Source of the DNA: Hexactinellida sp. DTS-2022
Lineage: Eukaryota; Porifera; Hexactinellida
Direction of reading: 5' to 3'
Assembly (NCBI GenBank): GCA_028753945.1
Contig: JAPNXP010000002.1
Location: forward strand, 2,046,001 to 2,110,000
Length of the DNA stretch: 64,000 nucleotides
Shown: positions 33,358-44,290 of the stretch, piece after piece
Position numbering within the stretch: the first letter of the stretch is position 1
Layout of the letters: the number at the start of each line of letters is the position of its first letter
Position numbers and translations under genes: made by a program
Notes under the pieces: model-generated
The model's database searches: none
Told to the model about the DNA's origin: nothing
The model's input: the letters and a program-made list of their open reading frames with translations, nothing else

Positions 33358-33753
33358 CAGTCAACTCCCGTTATAACCAAGTCGGAGATAACGAAGTACA
33401 TGCTTATAACGAAGTCATTCACTGGTCCCGAAATCCTTCTATCTTATTACAATATAAAAACTTCGGTTACAACGAAATGGATATAACGAAACTCCGCTTA
33501 TAACGAAGTCATTTAAATCCCATATAGTCGCTAATCTATTAATTTTACTCCGGTTATAACGAACTCCGGTAATAACGAATTCTGAATATAACGAACTCCG
33601 GTTATAACGAAATTTGTTCATAATGAACTCCGGTTACAACGAAATCCAAATTGCAATGAACTCTTTTAAGATCGAACTCCTCTTATAACAAACTCCGCTT
33701 ATAACGAAATGAAACTACGGTCCCAAACACTTCGTTATAACGGGAGTTGACTG
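33358..33753. mobile_element. Tigger-like element, CAGTCAACTCCCG type, complete reference copy
   Basis: This 396-bp element has perfect inverted ends CAGTCAACTCCCGTTATAAC between TA dinucleotides. It contains about ten TTATAACGAACTCCG subrepeats. This copy supplies the empty site for the insertion at 18215-19513. The minus-strand 60-codon frame is subrepeat sequence. Confidence 0.9.
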
Positions 33754-33755
33754 TA

Positions 33756-34429
33756 AATTAATCACAAATGAATTAAACTATCCATTAACCAACAATTACA
33801 ATGAATCAACAGTTAGTCAACGATTAATATTAACCATGGGTATTTACTATATATATATATATATATAATTAACATACAATAATAATCTAAATACCACTTT
33901 CATTCAGAGAGAACTCAGCAATTTAGTTCTGTTTAGCTATTTAGTTCTGAATTTGGAGGCTTCCTGATATTTGATATACAACGTTCCCAAAAGTATTCAC
34001 AGAAAAGATAGGGAAGAGAACTCTGAGAAAATTCTCTCAACCAATCTTGGAATTTGTGTCAGTCCCTAGATATAATTTAGGATTATAATATAAAATTCTG
34101 GGTTGGGGGCTCGCTCTCCCCTTGGCCATTTATCGGGGTGGAGGGGGGGGGGGGTTCGTCGTGGTGCAAATTAGACACAAACATTCGAGACCATAATGCA
34201 AATTTTTATCACTAAATTATAAAGCACTGGCGAAGGCACCATCTCGGTGAAAAAAGCTGTTCCGACAGTATATTAATTAGAAGGTACTAAACGTATATTT
34301 TGGAGGTAGTTTGATTGATAATGCCAACAAGTAAACATGCTGTCGGCACAGCTGGAATTTATATTTTTCCGTCACGTTATAGAACCACTAAAAGGTTTTA
34401 AACCAGTTTGGACAGTTTGGACAGCATTT
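33756..34429. other. Intronic sequence with G tract
   Basis: No gene is seen. A (TA)n run lies at 33850-33868 and a G tract at 34140-34154. Confidence 0.5.
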
Positions 34430-34605
34430 TTTCTGTACATGTTGGGTGTTCACCCAACGCCAACCAAAACATTCGAAATATTAAATTCATAAAATTGTAA
34501 ATCACATTTTTCGACGATGTCATTCACACCTCAAGGTGTCAAGACCCATTTGTAGAGGTAAAACGTGACATAAGGGCAAATTGATGAATTGAAAGTTTGT
34601 TTTAA
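34430..34605 (+). repeat. Dispersed repeat 'CATGTTGGGTGTT', copy 2
   Basis: It is related to 29185-29345, with CACCTCAAGGTGTCAAGACC conserved. Confidence 0.6.
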
Positions 34606-34644
34606 TCTTTAGATAAATAGTTCAAATTAAGAATAAATGTATTT

Positions 34645-34682
34645 ATAAATTAATTAATTAATTAATTAATTAATTAATTAAT
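34645..34682. repeat. (TTAA)n microsatellite
   Basis: About nine uninterrupted TTAA units. Confidence 0.9.
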
Positions 34683-35059
34683 CAAATATAAATGAGTTAA
34701 TTGATTTACAGTTATATTTATTTAGTTTAATAATTTGGAATAAGAACTGTTTCTTAGAATTTTCAGACATTGTATTAGTGTACCATGGATACTGTACTGG
34801 CGTATAATCAATTAAAATAACTAATTAATTAGAAAGTCGTGATGAATGTTGAGGTGAAGGCATCGATGTTGCATGTCATGCTGATTTTCAGGATATTTTG
34901 GCACATCCATGAATAAATAGCTCTATCCTTTCTATTCGACAACGATATTACTGTCAGGGATGTATACACAGATTACTGAATATGTGAGTTCATCACATCA
35001 GATTTCCATAATAAAATTGAATTTTACAATAATATAAATTTATCTATTAGGTAAAACGA

Positions 35060-36720
35060 TCGATATATTTCAGCGAGCAGCCGCGTTGTCACCTCAACTA
35101 CATAAAGTATTACAACCGATTCCCCCGCCAGACAGACCGTGGAAACATATTGGAATTGATCTAATTTGTGATCTTCCACTTAGCCCAGAAGGTTATAAAC
35201 ACATTTTGGTTACTGTCTGCTATTTGAGCAAATATGTAGTAGTCAGACCTCGAAAATCCAAAACTTCCTCAGATGTTATTGAAAACCTGAAAGCATAGGC
35301 GTATAAAGTTTCCCCAAATAAGTTGAAATAACTAAAATGTACCCGGGCGAGATATTAACCCATATGCGTGGAAGTAGCCCGCGGCCCGGTTAGATCCCAA
35401 AATTGAATATTGAATATCACAAAATTGAATATTTTTTAGTCGACAGGAAATAGTTACCGATACTTGGCTGTTTTGAGCCATCGTCAATATACCTTCCAGA
35501 CAATCTCGGAGAGCAAGTTGGAGACAAACATCTGTCAAGGTATATAAAAGCTACTATACTAACAAATAAGAATACGTAATTGAATGAGAAATTTAAAAAG
35601 TGCACTATGTAAGTTTTTGAGAAGGCATCATCGGTAAGAATAATACTATTATAGTAAATTGATAATTCGATCCTAAATCTACACGGGCAGCCCGTGTGCT
35701 TCTAGAATCTGCCCGGGCTACTTCTACGCCTATGTCTGAAAGATATCTATCTCGATGTTGGTCTTCCAGATATCATCCAACATAGCCATGCAAAGAGTCC
35801 ACTAGCAATGTAAGATTATACTTTAATCAATGAAAATATCTTTACTTGAAGTATTTTGTTAAAGAAGGATACTATTCTGCGAAATAGAACATGCTTATGA
35901 TTAATCAATTCTTTGTCGCTATTTCAAGAATGTCATCAATAATTTGCAATTGACAACCGCAGCACTCGAGCGTATCACCCGATGACCAATGGCTTAGTTG
36001 AAGCTCATAACAAAATCCTCAAAACGTAGGTATTTTCTAACGATGTTATATTCTAATCATGAATTAATTTGACTAACAAAATCTAGTGAGTTGAGCAAGA
36101 TGGCTACTCAAACTGGAGATCATTGGTCAGTGCTACTCAAGTCTGCAGTCTTGTGTATGAAGTCGACAGTTCCATCCAAGTAATGTGGAGCCACGAATCG
36201 AGATACGGAGACCTAGTATCAGCTCTTAACAACATGCAGGTGTCTCATGAAGAAGACTTTGAACTTGAACAAGCTATATATTCGGAATTTTTGCTTGCTG
36301 AAGAAGATGGCGAAGTGGATGATGTGTTTTGTCCCCCTCTTAGCAATGACATAGAATCCATAAAACTCATCGATGAACCGAGAGAATGCACTCGGAGTTT
36401 CAATAAGGTCTGAACAACTCAGCAAAAATGGCATTATGATAAAAAGGAAACCCAAAAAGAAGTTTTTATTATAAATACAAGTCGTATAAATGAGAGTACA
36501 AAATAATTATTTAGTGGGAATTTCATATAGATATTAAATCAAGGAAGGTGACAAAATCATCTGCACCAACATGACGAAGTTAAAAAAGATGCCGAAAACC
36601 CAAGGACAAGACAAATATCTCGGTACCTTCACAACATATAGGATTACTGACAGCCACGCAGTGATTACTAAAGAAGATTTAGGATCCAAAAAATAAAAAC
36701 AAGTCCCTATTCACATTGCA
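35060..36720 (+). pseudogene. Ginger/KRBA2-like integrase relic with introns
   Basis: In order: LQPIPPPDRPWKHIGIDLIC (35105 onward) is the start of a retroviral-type integrase core with the first catalytic Asp. CYLSKYVVVRP follows, then the frame is split by the element at 35294-35734 and resumes DIYLDVGLPDIIQ. The second catalytic Asp appears lost (QHSHAKS). A donor GTAAGA at about 35814 matches a GTAAGT at the same place in the copy at 43801. Then come YHPMTNGLVEAHNKILKT with the third catalytic Glu (about 35975-36027), another GT-AG intron (about 36028-36086), and a C-terminal stretch to about 36413. A GPY/F-like segment (GDKIICTN, then LGTFTTYRITDSHAVITKED) ends near 36680. Introns favour a DNA transposon of Ginger1 type over an LTR retroelement. 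Confidence 0.65.
35294..35734. mobile_element. CATAGGCGTA miniature element inside integrase
   Basis: This 441-bp element has ends CATAGGCGTATAAAG and the complement of CATAGGCGTAGAAGTAGCCC. It is flanked by CCTGAAAG and TCTGAAAG (7 of 8). Removing it and one octamer restores the integrase frame. The related, larger element at 47863 also makes 8-bp duplications; a hAT- or P-like origin is possible. Confidence 0.8.
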
Positions 36721-36775
36721 CGGCCTTACCATCAGCGCTGTAGTCAATAAAGCAATTAGATATCCAAAAAGAGAA

Positions 36776-37021
36776 AGAGAAAGAACTCGGTTATTAAACT
36801 AAATAATAACTGAGTTCTGCTGATACTTCTCTAGAGTACGTACCTACCGAATTAAAATACATAAAATTTATATTAACTTGGGAATAGAAATAGCTACGTC
36901 TTATCCGAGTACGTATTACCCGAATCATTTAAAATTGATAGGAGGTAAATCGGTTATTAGAGAACAGTACGAGTCTCCGAGAGTAGGTCTTAAGCCGAGT
37001 ACGTACTAACCGAGTTCCACT
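36776..37021. mobile_element. Tigger-like element, AACTCGGTTAGTACG type
   Basis: The right end ACCGAGTTCCACTG plus TA and the left GAAAGAACTCGGTTATT are imperfect inverted repeats. Internal subrepeats CCGAGTACGTA occur four times. The left terminus is eroded. Confidence 0.55.
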
Positions 37022-37739
37022 GTACTTCGGAATGTGAGAGTAAACGAAACAAAGCTTCAATAGTATGTCATATTTGGATTATATAATTTACTGATTTTCA
37101 AGGATGGGAATCTTGATTATCCAATTAGACTCCCCAAGTAGAGTTGGGATTTTCTAGTGAAAATATTCATCGTCACCTATCTCAATTCAAGGTAACACAA
37201 ACTTGTACCATTTTTTAATTGTGACATGATTATAATATCAAAGTAAATATACAATGATAATGAATACTGCACAAATTGAATACGTATTTTCTTTCTAGTA
37301 TGTAATTGTAATAATTCTTAATAATTTACTCACTAAATCATCCTACAATAAAACGTGAGGAAGGGAACTTTCATTAATCCTTCGCATGAAGATCTACACT
37401 AAAAATTAAATATAGATTTCACCTCTATGTCGCCAATATCTTCATTTTTCACTTTCAGAAGGATTCGAACGAAAATAAAAAGTCAAATAACTCGTATAAC
37501 TTACTATATACAAACTTGGACTTAAGTTAAAGTTTTTATTTACAGAAACAAGAGATTAGGGAGACTGTACTTTCCTGGAATACAGAAATATATCCGAATT
37601 TTGGGGATACTTTAGCCGCTAAATATGCCGAAAAAGTGTTATATGGAATTGTAATATTTTTAAAGCAGTCTATTATTAAAGTGGCTCTAATACGTTGAAT
37701 TTTAGTGTAATAATTCATGTTGTTGTTAGGCTATCCAGT

Positions 37740-39000
37740 CTCTCAACACTATGCTCTGGGAAACATTCCCAGACGATCTAGACTTGACATCTTCAGAGAT
37801 TCAAATTGAAAGTCCCAAGATAAGTATTCTATCGGAAGATTGGATTAAAGGAAATGCCAATTGTATGGATTACAATTCGAATCTCTAATACGGCAACGCG
37901 AAAACCTCAAAGGAATTTCACTCAGTGGCTATCAACCATCGGAGACAGAAAGAATTGCAGGCGATGGCAACTGTTTATATAGATGCTTCTCAAAGATCAT
38001 GACTGGATCTCAAGATTACCACACTGAACTTCGCGCCCTCATTTCCAACTACTAGCTCGCAAGTGAGAGTACAACATGGAAGATGGTATGATACTTCAAA
38101 CAAAAGCAGACAAATCCATGTAATTACCTACTTGACGAAACCCCGACTTACCAAGATGGAGCTTGGGGAAGTAACGTGAAATTATTGCATTTTCCGCGAG
38201 CTTTAACGCAGATATCTACGTCGGAAAATAACGATAGCCACAGACAGTGGCGTAGCCAGATTTTATATTCGGGGGGGCAAGGAAGTTCCAAATTCTAGTA
38301 AAGTTAGTCGTAATTAGTTAGTATAAACTTTAATAATAATGCAATGAACAATCATTAATCTTTATTCAATGAGAATCAGATTTGTGTTTTTTGTATACAA
38401 TTCATTCAATAAAGATAATCGTTTGTTGACGATTTTACAGTAGTAATTATTTAATTCTTCTTTTTATATCTCTAGAGTAGTATTACTAGTATATATTATA
38501 TGGGGGAAGAATATTATTAGGTCATGCTATAATATCTGCCCATGGACGGGTAATAAAAATAGAGCCAGAGGAAATCATCAACGAAATGGCCAAAACTAAC
38601 AGGAAGATCGACATTCTTTTGTAGTAGTTACTTGTTGTATTAGTAAAGACAACAATATTTGCTAAAATGAATATTATATTCAAGCTAGATTTCAGGTGAT
38701 TTAGACCATAGTCCGTCCTCTGGGTTTTCCAGTGATTGGGATATATATATATAATTGTAACTAATCATCAAAAAATTATGGGGGGGCCATGGCCCCCTTG
38801 CCCCCCCCTGGTTACGGCACTGGCCACAGACAAGGCTCTCTTATTCGTGAAGTAAGATGGAATTTGATTAGAGCGAGTAAGAACCCCGAAGTTGCTATTT
38901 ACATCAAAAACTTCAACCTAAATTATGAACATGTCATTTATATGATGAATTGCCCCACTCCTTCTTATGTAGCTGCATCAGACGATGTTGTGAAAATCTA
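37740..39000 (+). pseudogene. OTU cysteine-protease domain relic, next to integrase
   Basis: GDGNCLYRCFSKIMTG at about 37958-38005 is the OTU active-site motif (Asp, then Cys in GNCLYR), after a helical stretch. TYQDGAWGSN follows, then after a frameshift AFSASFNADIYVGK (about 38190-38232), a typical later OTU strand. The element at 38245-38822 then splits the frame, which continues (GSLIREVRWNLIRAS...) with a possible EHVIYM stretch near 38930. It lies about 1 kb after the integrase relic on the same strand. Ginger1 elements are known to carry OTU domains, so this may have been part of the same element. It could also be an independent OTU gene fragment. Confidence 0.6.
38245..38822. mobile_element. 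hAT-like element, CAGTGGCGTAGCCAG type
   Basis: This 578-bp element is flanked by perfect 8-bp repeats GCCACAGA (38237-38244 and 38823-38830). Its ends are CAGTGGCGTAGCCAG and the complement of CAGTGCCGTAACCAGGGGGG, each followed by G-rich text. It interrupts the OTU relic. Confidence 0.9.
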
Positions 39001-39349
39001 TTGAATTAATTTCAGTTTTTCGAAAAAGCTCAAAGGCAAGGTACATCGAACCTTGTGGGGACCTCTGCCCGAGGTTATTCAGGTAACGCAATCCCTATCA
39101 TGGTGAGCGCAGATAATAGAAACGCGACCTGCACCGGCATATCACCAATGGCGAATTATCAAGTAGCACTTCTCAATCTATAGTGTATTGCGGGAAAGGC
39201 AACGCAACTGATGAGTCCAAGCCGAGGCGAAATACAAATTATATCAGGTGAGTTGAAATCAATTAATGATTTTTAGTTATAAGTGACTGTTTAAATTAGG
39301 GCTGAAAATAATATTGAATATACATTCGTTTTGATGGCTAAGATGACTT

Positions 39350-39930
39350 AGGAGAGTAATATCAGCTAGGTTATTGCGGTACTGGGTATAGTGTAGCTAG
39401 TATATTGTATGTGTCTGGTTTATATAGTTTAGTATTATGTAATTACAATAGTTACGCTATATAAGAGTACCTAATATCTGGGATTCACCACCAGATTAGG
39501 ATTAGGAGAGTATTATCAGCTAGGTTATAGCGATACTAGGTATAGTGTAGCTAATTAACATACATGGGTTCAAGTCCGGACTGGAATTAAGATAAATATT
39601 TAAAATCCCAATCCCATTCTGAATGGGAATGGGACTTAAGCCCTGAATTCCCGATATTGAAATACTGCGACTAGGAATTAAGTCCTATCCTAGGGAATGG
39701 GAATGGGACTTAAGTCCTGGAATCCCGGATTTGAAAGACTGTGACTTGGAATTAAGTCCTATCCTAGGGAATGGGAATGGGACTTAAGTCCTGAATTGAC
39801 GAAAATGAAAGACTGCGACTGGGAATCAAATCAGGGAATCCCATTAAGATTGGGAATTCAGGGAATTAATACGGAATTTAACCCATGTATGGTCACTAGC
39901 TATTTTATTGTATGTGTCATGTCTAAGCTT
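39350..39930 (+). repeat. Tandem duplication of about 150 bp, second copy split by an element
   Basis: GGAGAGTAATATCAGCTAGG...GTGTAGCTAGTATATTGTAT at 39352-39415 is repeated from 39505. The second copy is interrupted at TAGCTA by a 343-bp insertion and resumes TATTTTATTGTATGTGTC after 39902. Confidence 0.65.
39554..39896. mobile_element. Inverted-terminus element with GGGAATGGGACTTAAGTCC array
   Basis: It has inverted ends ACATACATGGGTTCAAGTCC and the complement of CCATACATGGGTTAAATTCC, with 6-bp flanks TAGCTA on both sides. The interior holds three roughly 83-bp tandem units, each with GAATGGGAATGGGACTTAAG. The uninterrupted duplicate at 39352 gives the empty site. Confidence 0.65.
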
Positions 39931-40266
39931 TGTATATTTACAGGCAAATAATTATTCATCCCTCTAGCCAATAATTTTGCATATACTTTGGTAAATTGTA
40001 TCATAAATATAGTATATTTTGTAATATATTTCTGATGATTTCGTATAGTATATGTATAAGCATATATGATATATGTAGTTATATTTAGTCTGGGGTTGGG
40101 TTTAGTGATCAACATTCATTACTGTGCCGACTATACTATAGTATAGTGGCCCAGTTCTCGAGTAGGCTTCTATATTCTAATTGAAAACAAAGATTTTAAA
40201 TTCCATAACAACAACAGATTATGTGATTATATTTGCATCTGCGAGAATATTCTTGCTCAATGGATA

Positions 40267-41420
40267 TGTTGCAGTCCAAGTGCGTTTCAACGCCAAACGC
40301 GTTTGGCCCATTTTAGTTCAGCCAAACGCGTTTGGCGTGTAAATATACGCCATTCGCGTTTCTATCATTATTTCTTTTTATTTGTTGATATTTAATTAAT
40401 GCTAGTTAGATTATTCACAAACAGAATATCTAAATAATATTCAAATATCTGTTCTACAATATCTACTGATAATTTTTATCTGTGTACTAGTGCAGCGGCA
40501 CAACCATGCAATTGTTCATTTTTTGATAAAAGCACCAAAATTTGTACACATGTACTTTGATGTAGTGCGAACATTTGAGGATATTGAGGCAATTGAAAGA
40601 GTGTCTATATCGGCCATGACAGCTCGTCAAAGTTAACACGTCCGATAGTGTTCGCCGGACTTGTTTCCCATAAAAACTTGTTCAAATTAAGTTACATCGT
40701 CTTTTTATTGTTGAATTAGGTTTCCAAGTAAAATTTCCGATAAATTGATATATCACATGACCATATTTGGAAGAATTATTCCATAGCAACGCAGGAATGT
40801 ACCAGGAATGTGTCAAAAATTCCATTCTCCGATTGTGTCCCTACTCGATCGAGTGACCCCTCTTTCGACTCCAATCAACTGCCTCAGTATAATTATACAC
40901 AGACCCTGTAACACGTGATTTTATAAAACTATTCGAGATTCACCGTGATTTACCATAAATATCGAATAATTTTATCAAATCACGTTTGATTTTTAAAAAC
41001 ACTCTTTCAATTGCCTCAATATCCAAAAATGTTCGCACTACATCAAAGTACATGTGTACAAATTTAGGTGCTTTTATCAAAAAAATGGACAATCTGTTGA
41101 AACTTTATGTCTATGCCGCTGGACTAGTACTAAAATAATACCATTGCGACTTTTACCAAATATTTAAAACCATCGTGAATTAAACTAAGTAATTGAACAA
41201 TATGTACTTGAACTATATGTACCTCGCGTTAGAGGGAAATATAATTCCGAAAAATTCAAAAAATTATTTGTATTGTTGAACAACATTTGAATTAAACAAC
41301 AACAAATAAAAAGAAATAATTTAAGAAACGCGAATGGCGTATATAAACACGCCAAACGCGTTTGGCTGAACTAAAATGCGCCAAACGCATTTGGCGTTGA
41401 AACGCACTTGGACTGCAACA
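40267..41420. mobile_element. TGTTGCAG foldback element (Ginger-like), copy 3
   Basis: The ends TGTTGCAGTCCAAGTGCGTT and complement are flanked by perfect GATA (40263-40266 and 41421-41424). The arms contain GCCAAACGCGTTTGGC palindromes. A nested element lies at 40493-41121. It has no transposase. Confidence 0.85.
40493..41121. mobile_element. Nested hAT-like foldback, CAGCGGCA type
   Basis: The ends CAGCGGCA and TGCCGCTG are flanked by TACTAGTG and GACTAGTA (6 of 8). Long arms (GATAAAAGCACC, CATGTACTTTGATGTAGTGC) are mirrored at 41000-41090. The interior is AT-rich without genes. Confidence 0.6.
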
Positions 41421-41674
41421 GATACACTGACATAATTAATTCTCCTTGTGTTTAACTTATAGAGATGGTTTCAAATAGATCATTGTGGTTATCGAGTGCG
41501 CTGAATTCAAATATGATAGTGAAAATTCAATTTAGATTAATAACTATCGCAAATAATTGAAATTAATTTATTTTGCTGTACATAATAATGGTGTCAAATT
41601 ATTAATAATTTGAATAATTATTTATACTAATTTGCTAAATGGAATTAATCTCAGAGATGATACAAGATAGAAAC

Positions 41675-41790
41675 AAACTTCCAATTTATCAATTGATCCT
41701 TATGCCACGTAAGTCGTAACACCTCTACAAATGGGTCGTGACACCTTGAGGTGATGATGACATCGTTAAAAATGTGTTTTTACAATGATT
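41675..41790 (-). repeat. Dispersed repeat 'CATGTTGGGTGTT', copy 3
   Basis: It matches 34500-34605 in reverse, with GTGACACCTTGAGGTGATGA. Confidence 0.55.
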
Positions 41791-41966
41791 TAGATTATTA
41801 TCTGTTAATATACTAGTTTTATGATATTTAGTCCTAACAATTATGGGACAATAATTGTAACCATTATGAAATCTCATTAAAACAAAAGTTTGAGAATAAC
41901 CAAATGTCATAATAAAGAAGAGCAAAACAAATAAATTAATGAAAGTAACAATAGAAATATCCGCTA

Positions 41967-42164
41967 CGGTACACCCTCCGTAATTCGGACAATCGCTAGA
42001 CCGAACAGGAGATACAAATATAAATTTGGAGGAAAAAACTTAAATACTTGTATATTACAATGGAATTATAAAAAGACAAGTATTTAAGTTATACTACTAC
42101 GTATATGTTTAGTTTGGATTATAAAGGTTTGAACACGGTGGGTCGGAATATCGGGGTCTTATTG
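41967..42164. mobile_element. Tigger-like element, CGGTACACCCTCCG type (tentative)
   Basis: Imperfect inverted ends (ACACCCTCCGTAATTCGGAC and the complement of AAGACCCCGATATTCCGACC) lie between TA dinucleotides. The overall plan resembles the other Tigger-like families here. Confidence 0.45.
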
Positions 42165-42979
42165 TATAGAGGCCTGTTGAGTAGGATTTTGACCCGCAAG
42201 TCGGAATTGTATTTTTGGAATATAATATTTCATCCTTAGTCCACTATTCTTAAGTATAAATACATTACTATCATTCTACATTTTTACAACTAACTTTTCT
42301 TTGTTTCTAGATTAATCAACTATCTACTTTCACTTTCAACATTTGAATTTTTTTTAGATTATGGATGATACATGTGCACAAAGAGATCCGTGACCACCTC
42401 TCCAGTAAACTCATTCCTGATGAATTTCAATCTGATCGGTATCAAAAGAAGAACTTTGTCAGGAAGTGTAAGAGTGTTTCGGACAAAATAACAATCTGAT
42501 GAAGGTAATATGTCGGAGCGCGAGTAGAGTCACTCTCGTTAGTAGGAACAAATCATTCATCAATCTTATTGAATTTTAGGCTTTCAAGGTGAAGAATGGA
42601 GAAATTAAATATGTTGAGATTCCTCTTGACTCTGACATTAATAACATTATCTGTTTTATCACGATGTCACTCATCCCAAAATCAACACAACAATTGACAG
42701 ATTCGTAACAAATACAACTGGAAAGGAATCCACGAAAATGTTTCAGAATATGTAAAAATATTATCAATATCTAAACTGTCCCTTACTATATCTAATGAAC
42801 ATAATCATTAGGTCCGAACTTGCCACGTGTGCCAAACAAGCGCTGCTCTACTTCCTAAGCCCCAGCGAGAACTGCAACCCATTCCACCTCCTGAGTCCTG
42901 AACAATCATGGTATCACGGTGGCATCGATCTAATTTGCAATATGACAAACACCTATTTTGGATTTCAACACATGGTGGT

Positions 42980-43646
42980 CAGGGTTGGGTTCAATTATAA
43001 TTGTAATTAATTCAATTACAATTAATTACGTTTGTTAAATAACTGTAATTGTAATTGTAATTGAAAAACACAAAACCCTATAATTGTAATTGTAATTGTA
43101 ATTGAAATACACAAATTCCTATAATTGTAATCGTAATTGTAATTATTAAGCACTAATCCATTTTGGAAATTTTGATTGTAATAATTTGTTCTTAAAAGCA
43201 GACCGAAAAATTGTCGATTACACGTTTTCTAGTGATAACTTATTTATTAATATAAATTATTAGACACCAGTATGACTTGGCTTGACATTTTTGCTACACT
43301 TCTAATAGGGGATTGATTTTACCTGAATAAATGGCTTGTCTTTGTAATCATGAGGGTTAATTAATACGTAAATATTGAGCATTCAGTACTCAGACATCTA
43401 CCTACTCATAGGATTGGGTTCAATTATAACTGTAATTAATTTACTTTTTTGACATAAGTGATAATTGTAATTGTAACTGTAATTGTAACTGTAATTGAAA
43501 AACACAAATAAGTATAATTGTAATTGTAATTGTAATTGGAAAAACACAAATCCTTATAATTGTAATTGTAATTGTAGTTGAAATTCTAAGGATAGCGTAA
43601 TTGTAATTGTAATTGTAATTGAAAATTATAATTGAACCCAACCCTA
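42980..43646. mobile_element. hAT-like element with TAATTG satellite
   Basis: This 667-bp element is flanked by perfect 8-bp repeats ATGGTGGT (42972-42979 and 43647-43654). Its ends are CAGGGTTGGGTTCAATTATA and the complement of TAGGGTTGGGTTCAATTATA. Near both ends it holds arrays of TAATTG/CAATTA hexamers. Removing it and one octamer restores the integrase reading frame. The 119-codon minus-strand frame is microsatellite. Confidence 0.9.
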
Positions 43647-43964
43647 ATGGTGGTAATGGTCTGCTACTTGAGCAAGTTTGTATTATACGGCAACTCAAAT
43701 CAAAAATTATAATAGAGATTCTAGAACGTTCCAAGAAATTTACTTCATTTGATATTCCTAAAGTTATCCAGAGCGACCATTGGAAAGAATTTTCCTGCAA
43801 AGTAAGTTAATTAATAAAACTAACAAATTGTTCAGTGAATTTAACGATTTAATTAATTTGGTTAATCTAGGTATTTACTATTATATGAATGTTCTTATCT
43901 TCTGCAAATTGCAATAATCAATTCTAATCTTTCTTCAGCTCCTATTTATTCTAAACTAGTGTAT

Positions 43965-44290
43965 TACACAGCCGTTTCTAAATATTACCCTCGTATGATC
44001 CAATTTCCATACGCCTACAGTGTTTCATACAGACATTTAGGCAAAAGGGGCAAAGTAGAGTTTTGGGAATATGAGGGGGGCAGCTTCAGCTTTGATCAAT
44101 GTATTTTTCAAATCCCAAGGGGGGGCACTTAAGATCCAAGGGGGGGGGGGGGCATTTGTCCCCCCGCCCGCCCATAAATGAAACCCAGGCCTAAGTCACA
44201 AATTAGTGTTACGGTATTGGAGAAGTTCCAAATTTTCGCGCTGCTATTATTAAGCTCCAAAATTAAACTCCAATTGGAGCGAAATAGAAT
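43965..44290 (+). mobile_element. CAGTG...CCTTG miniature element, copy 5, interrupted
   Basis: It starts CTAGTGTATTACACAGCCG, follows the family to ATACGCCTA (about 44018), then resumes GCCTAAGTCACAAATTAGTG at about 44191. Its 3' end is eroded near 44285. The insert 44019-44190 starts CAGTGTTTCATACAGACATT, ends TGAAACCCAG and contains G-rich tracts, so it looks like a second hAT-like element with GCCTA on both sides. Confidence 0.6.

Noticed and set aside
43441..43800. Minus-strand 119-codon frame rich in ITITIT
   Set aside because: It is produced by the TAATTG microsatellite of the hAT-like element.
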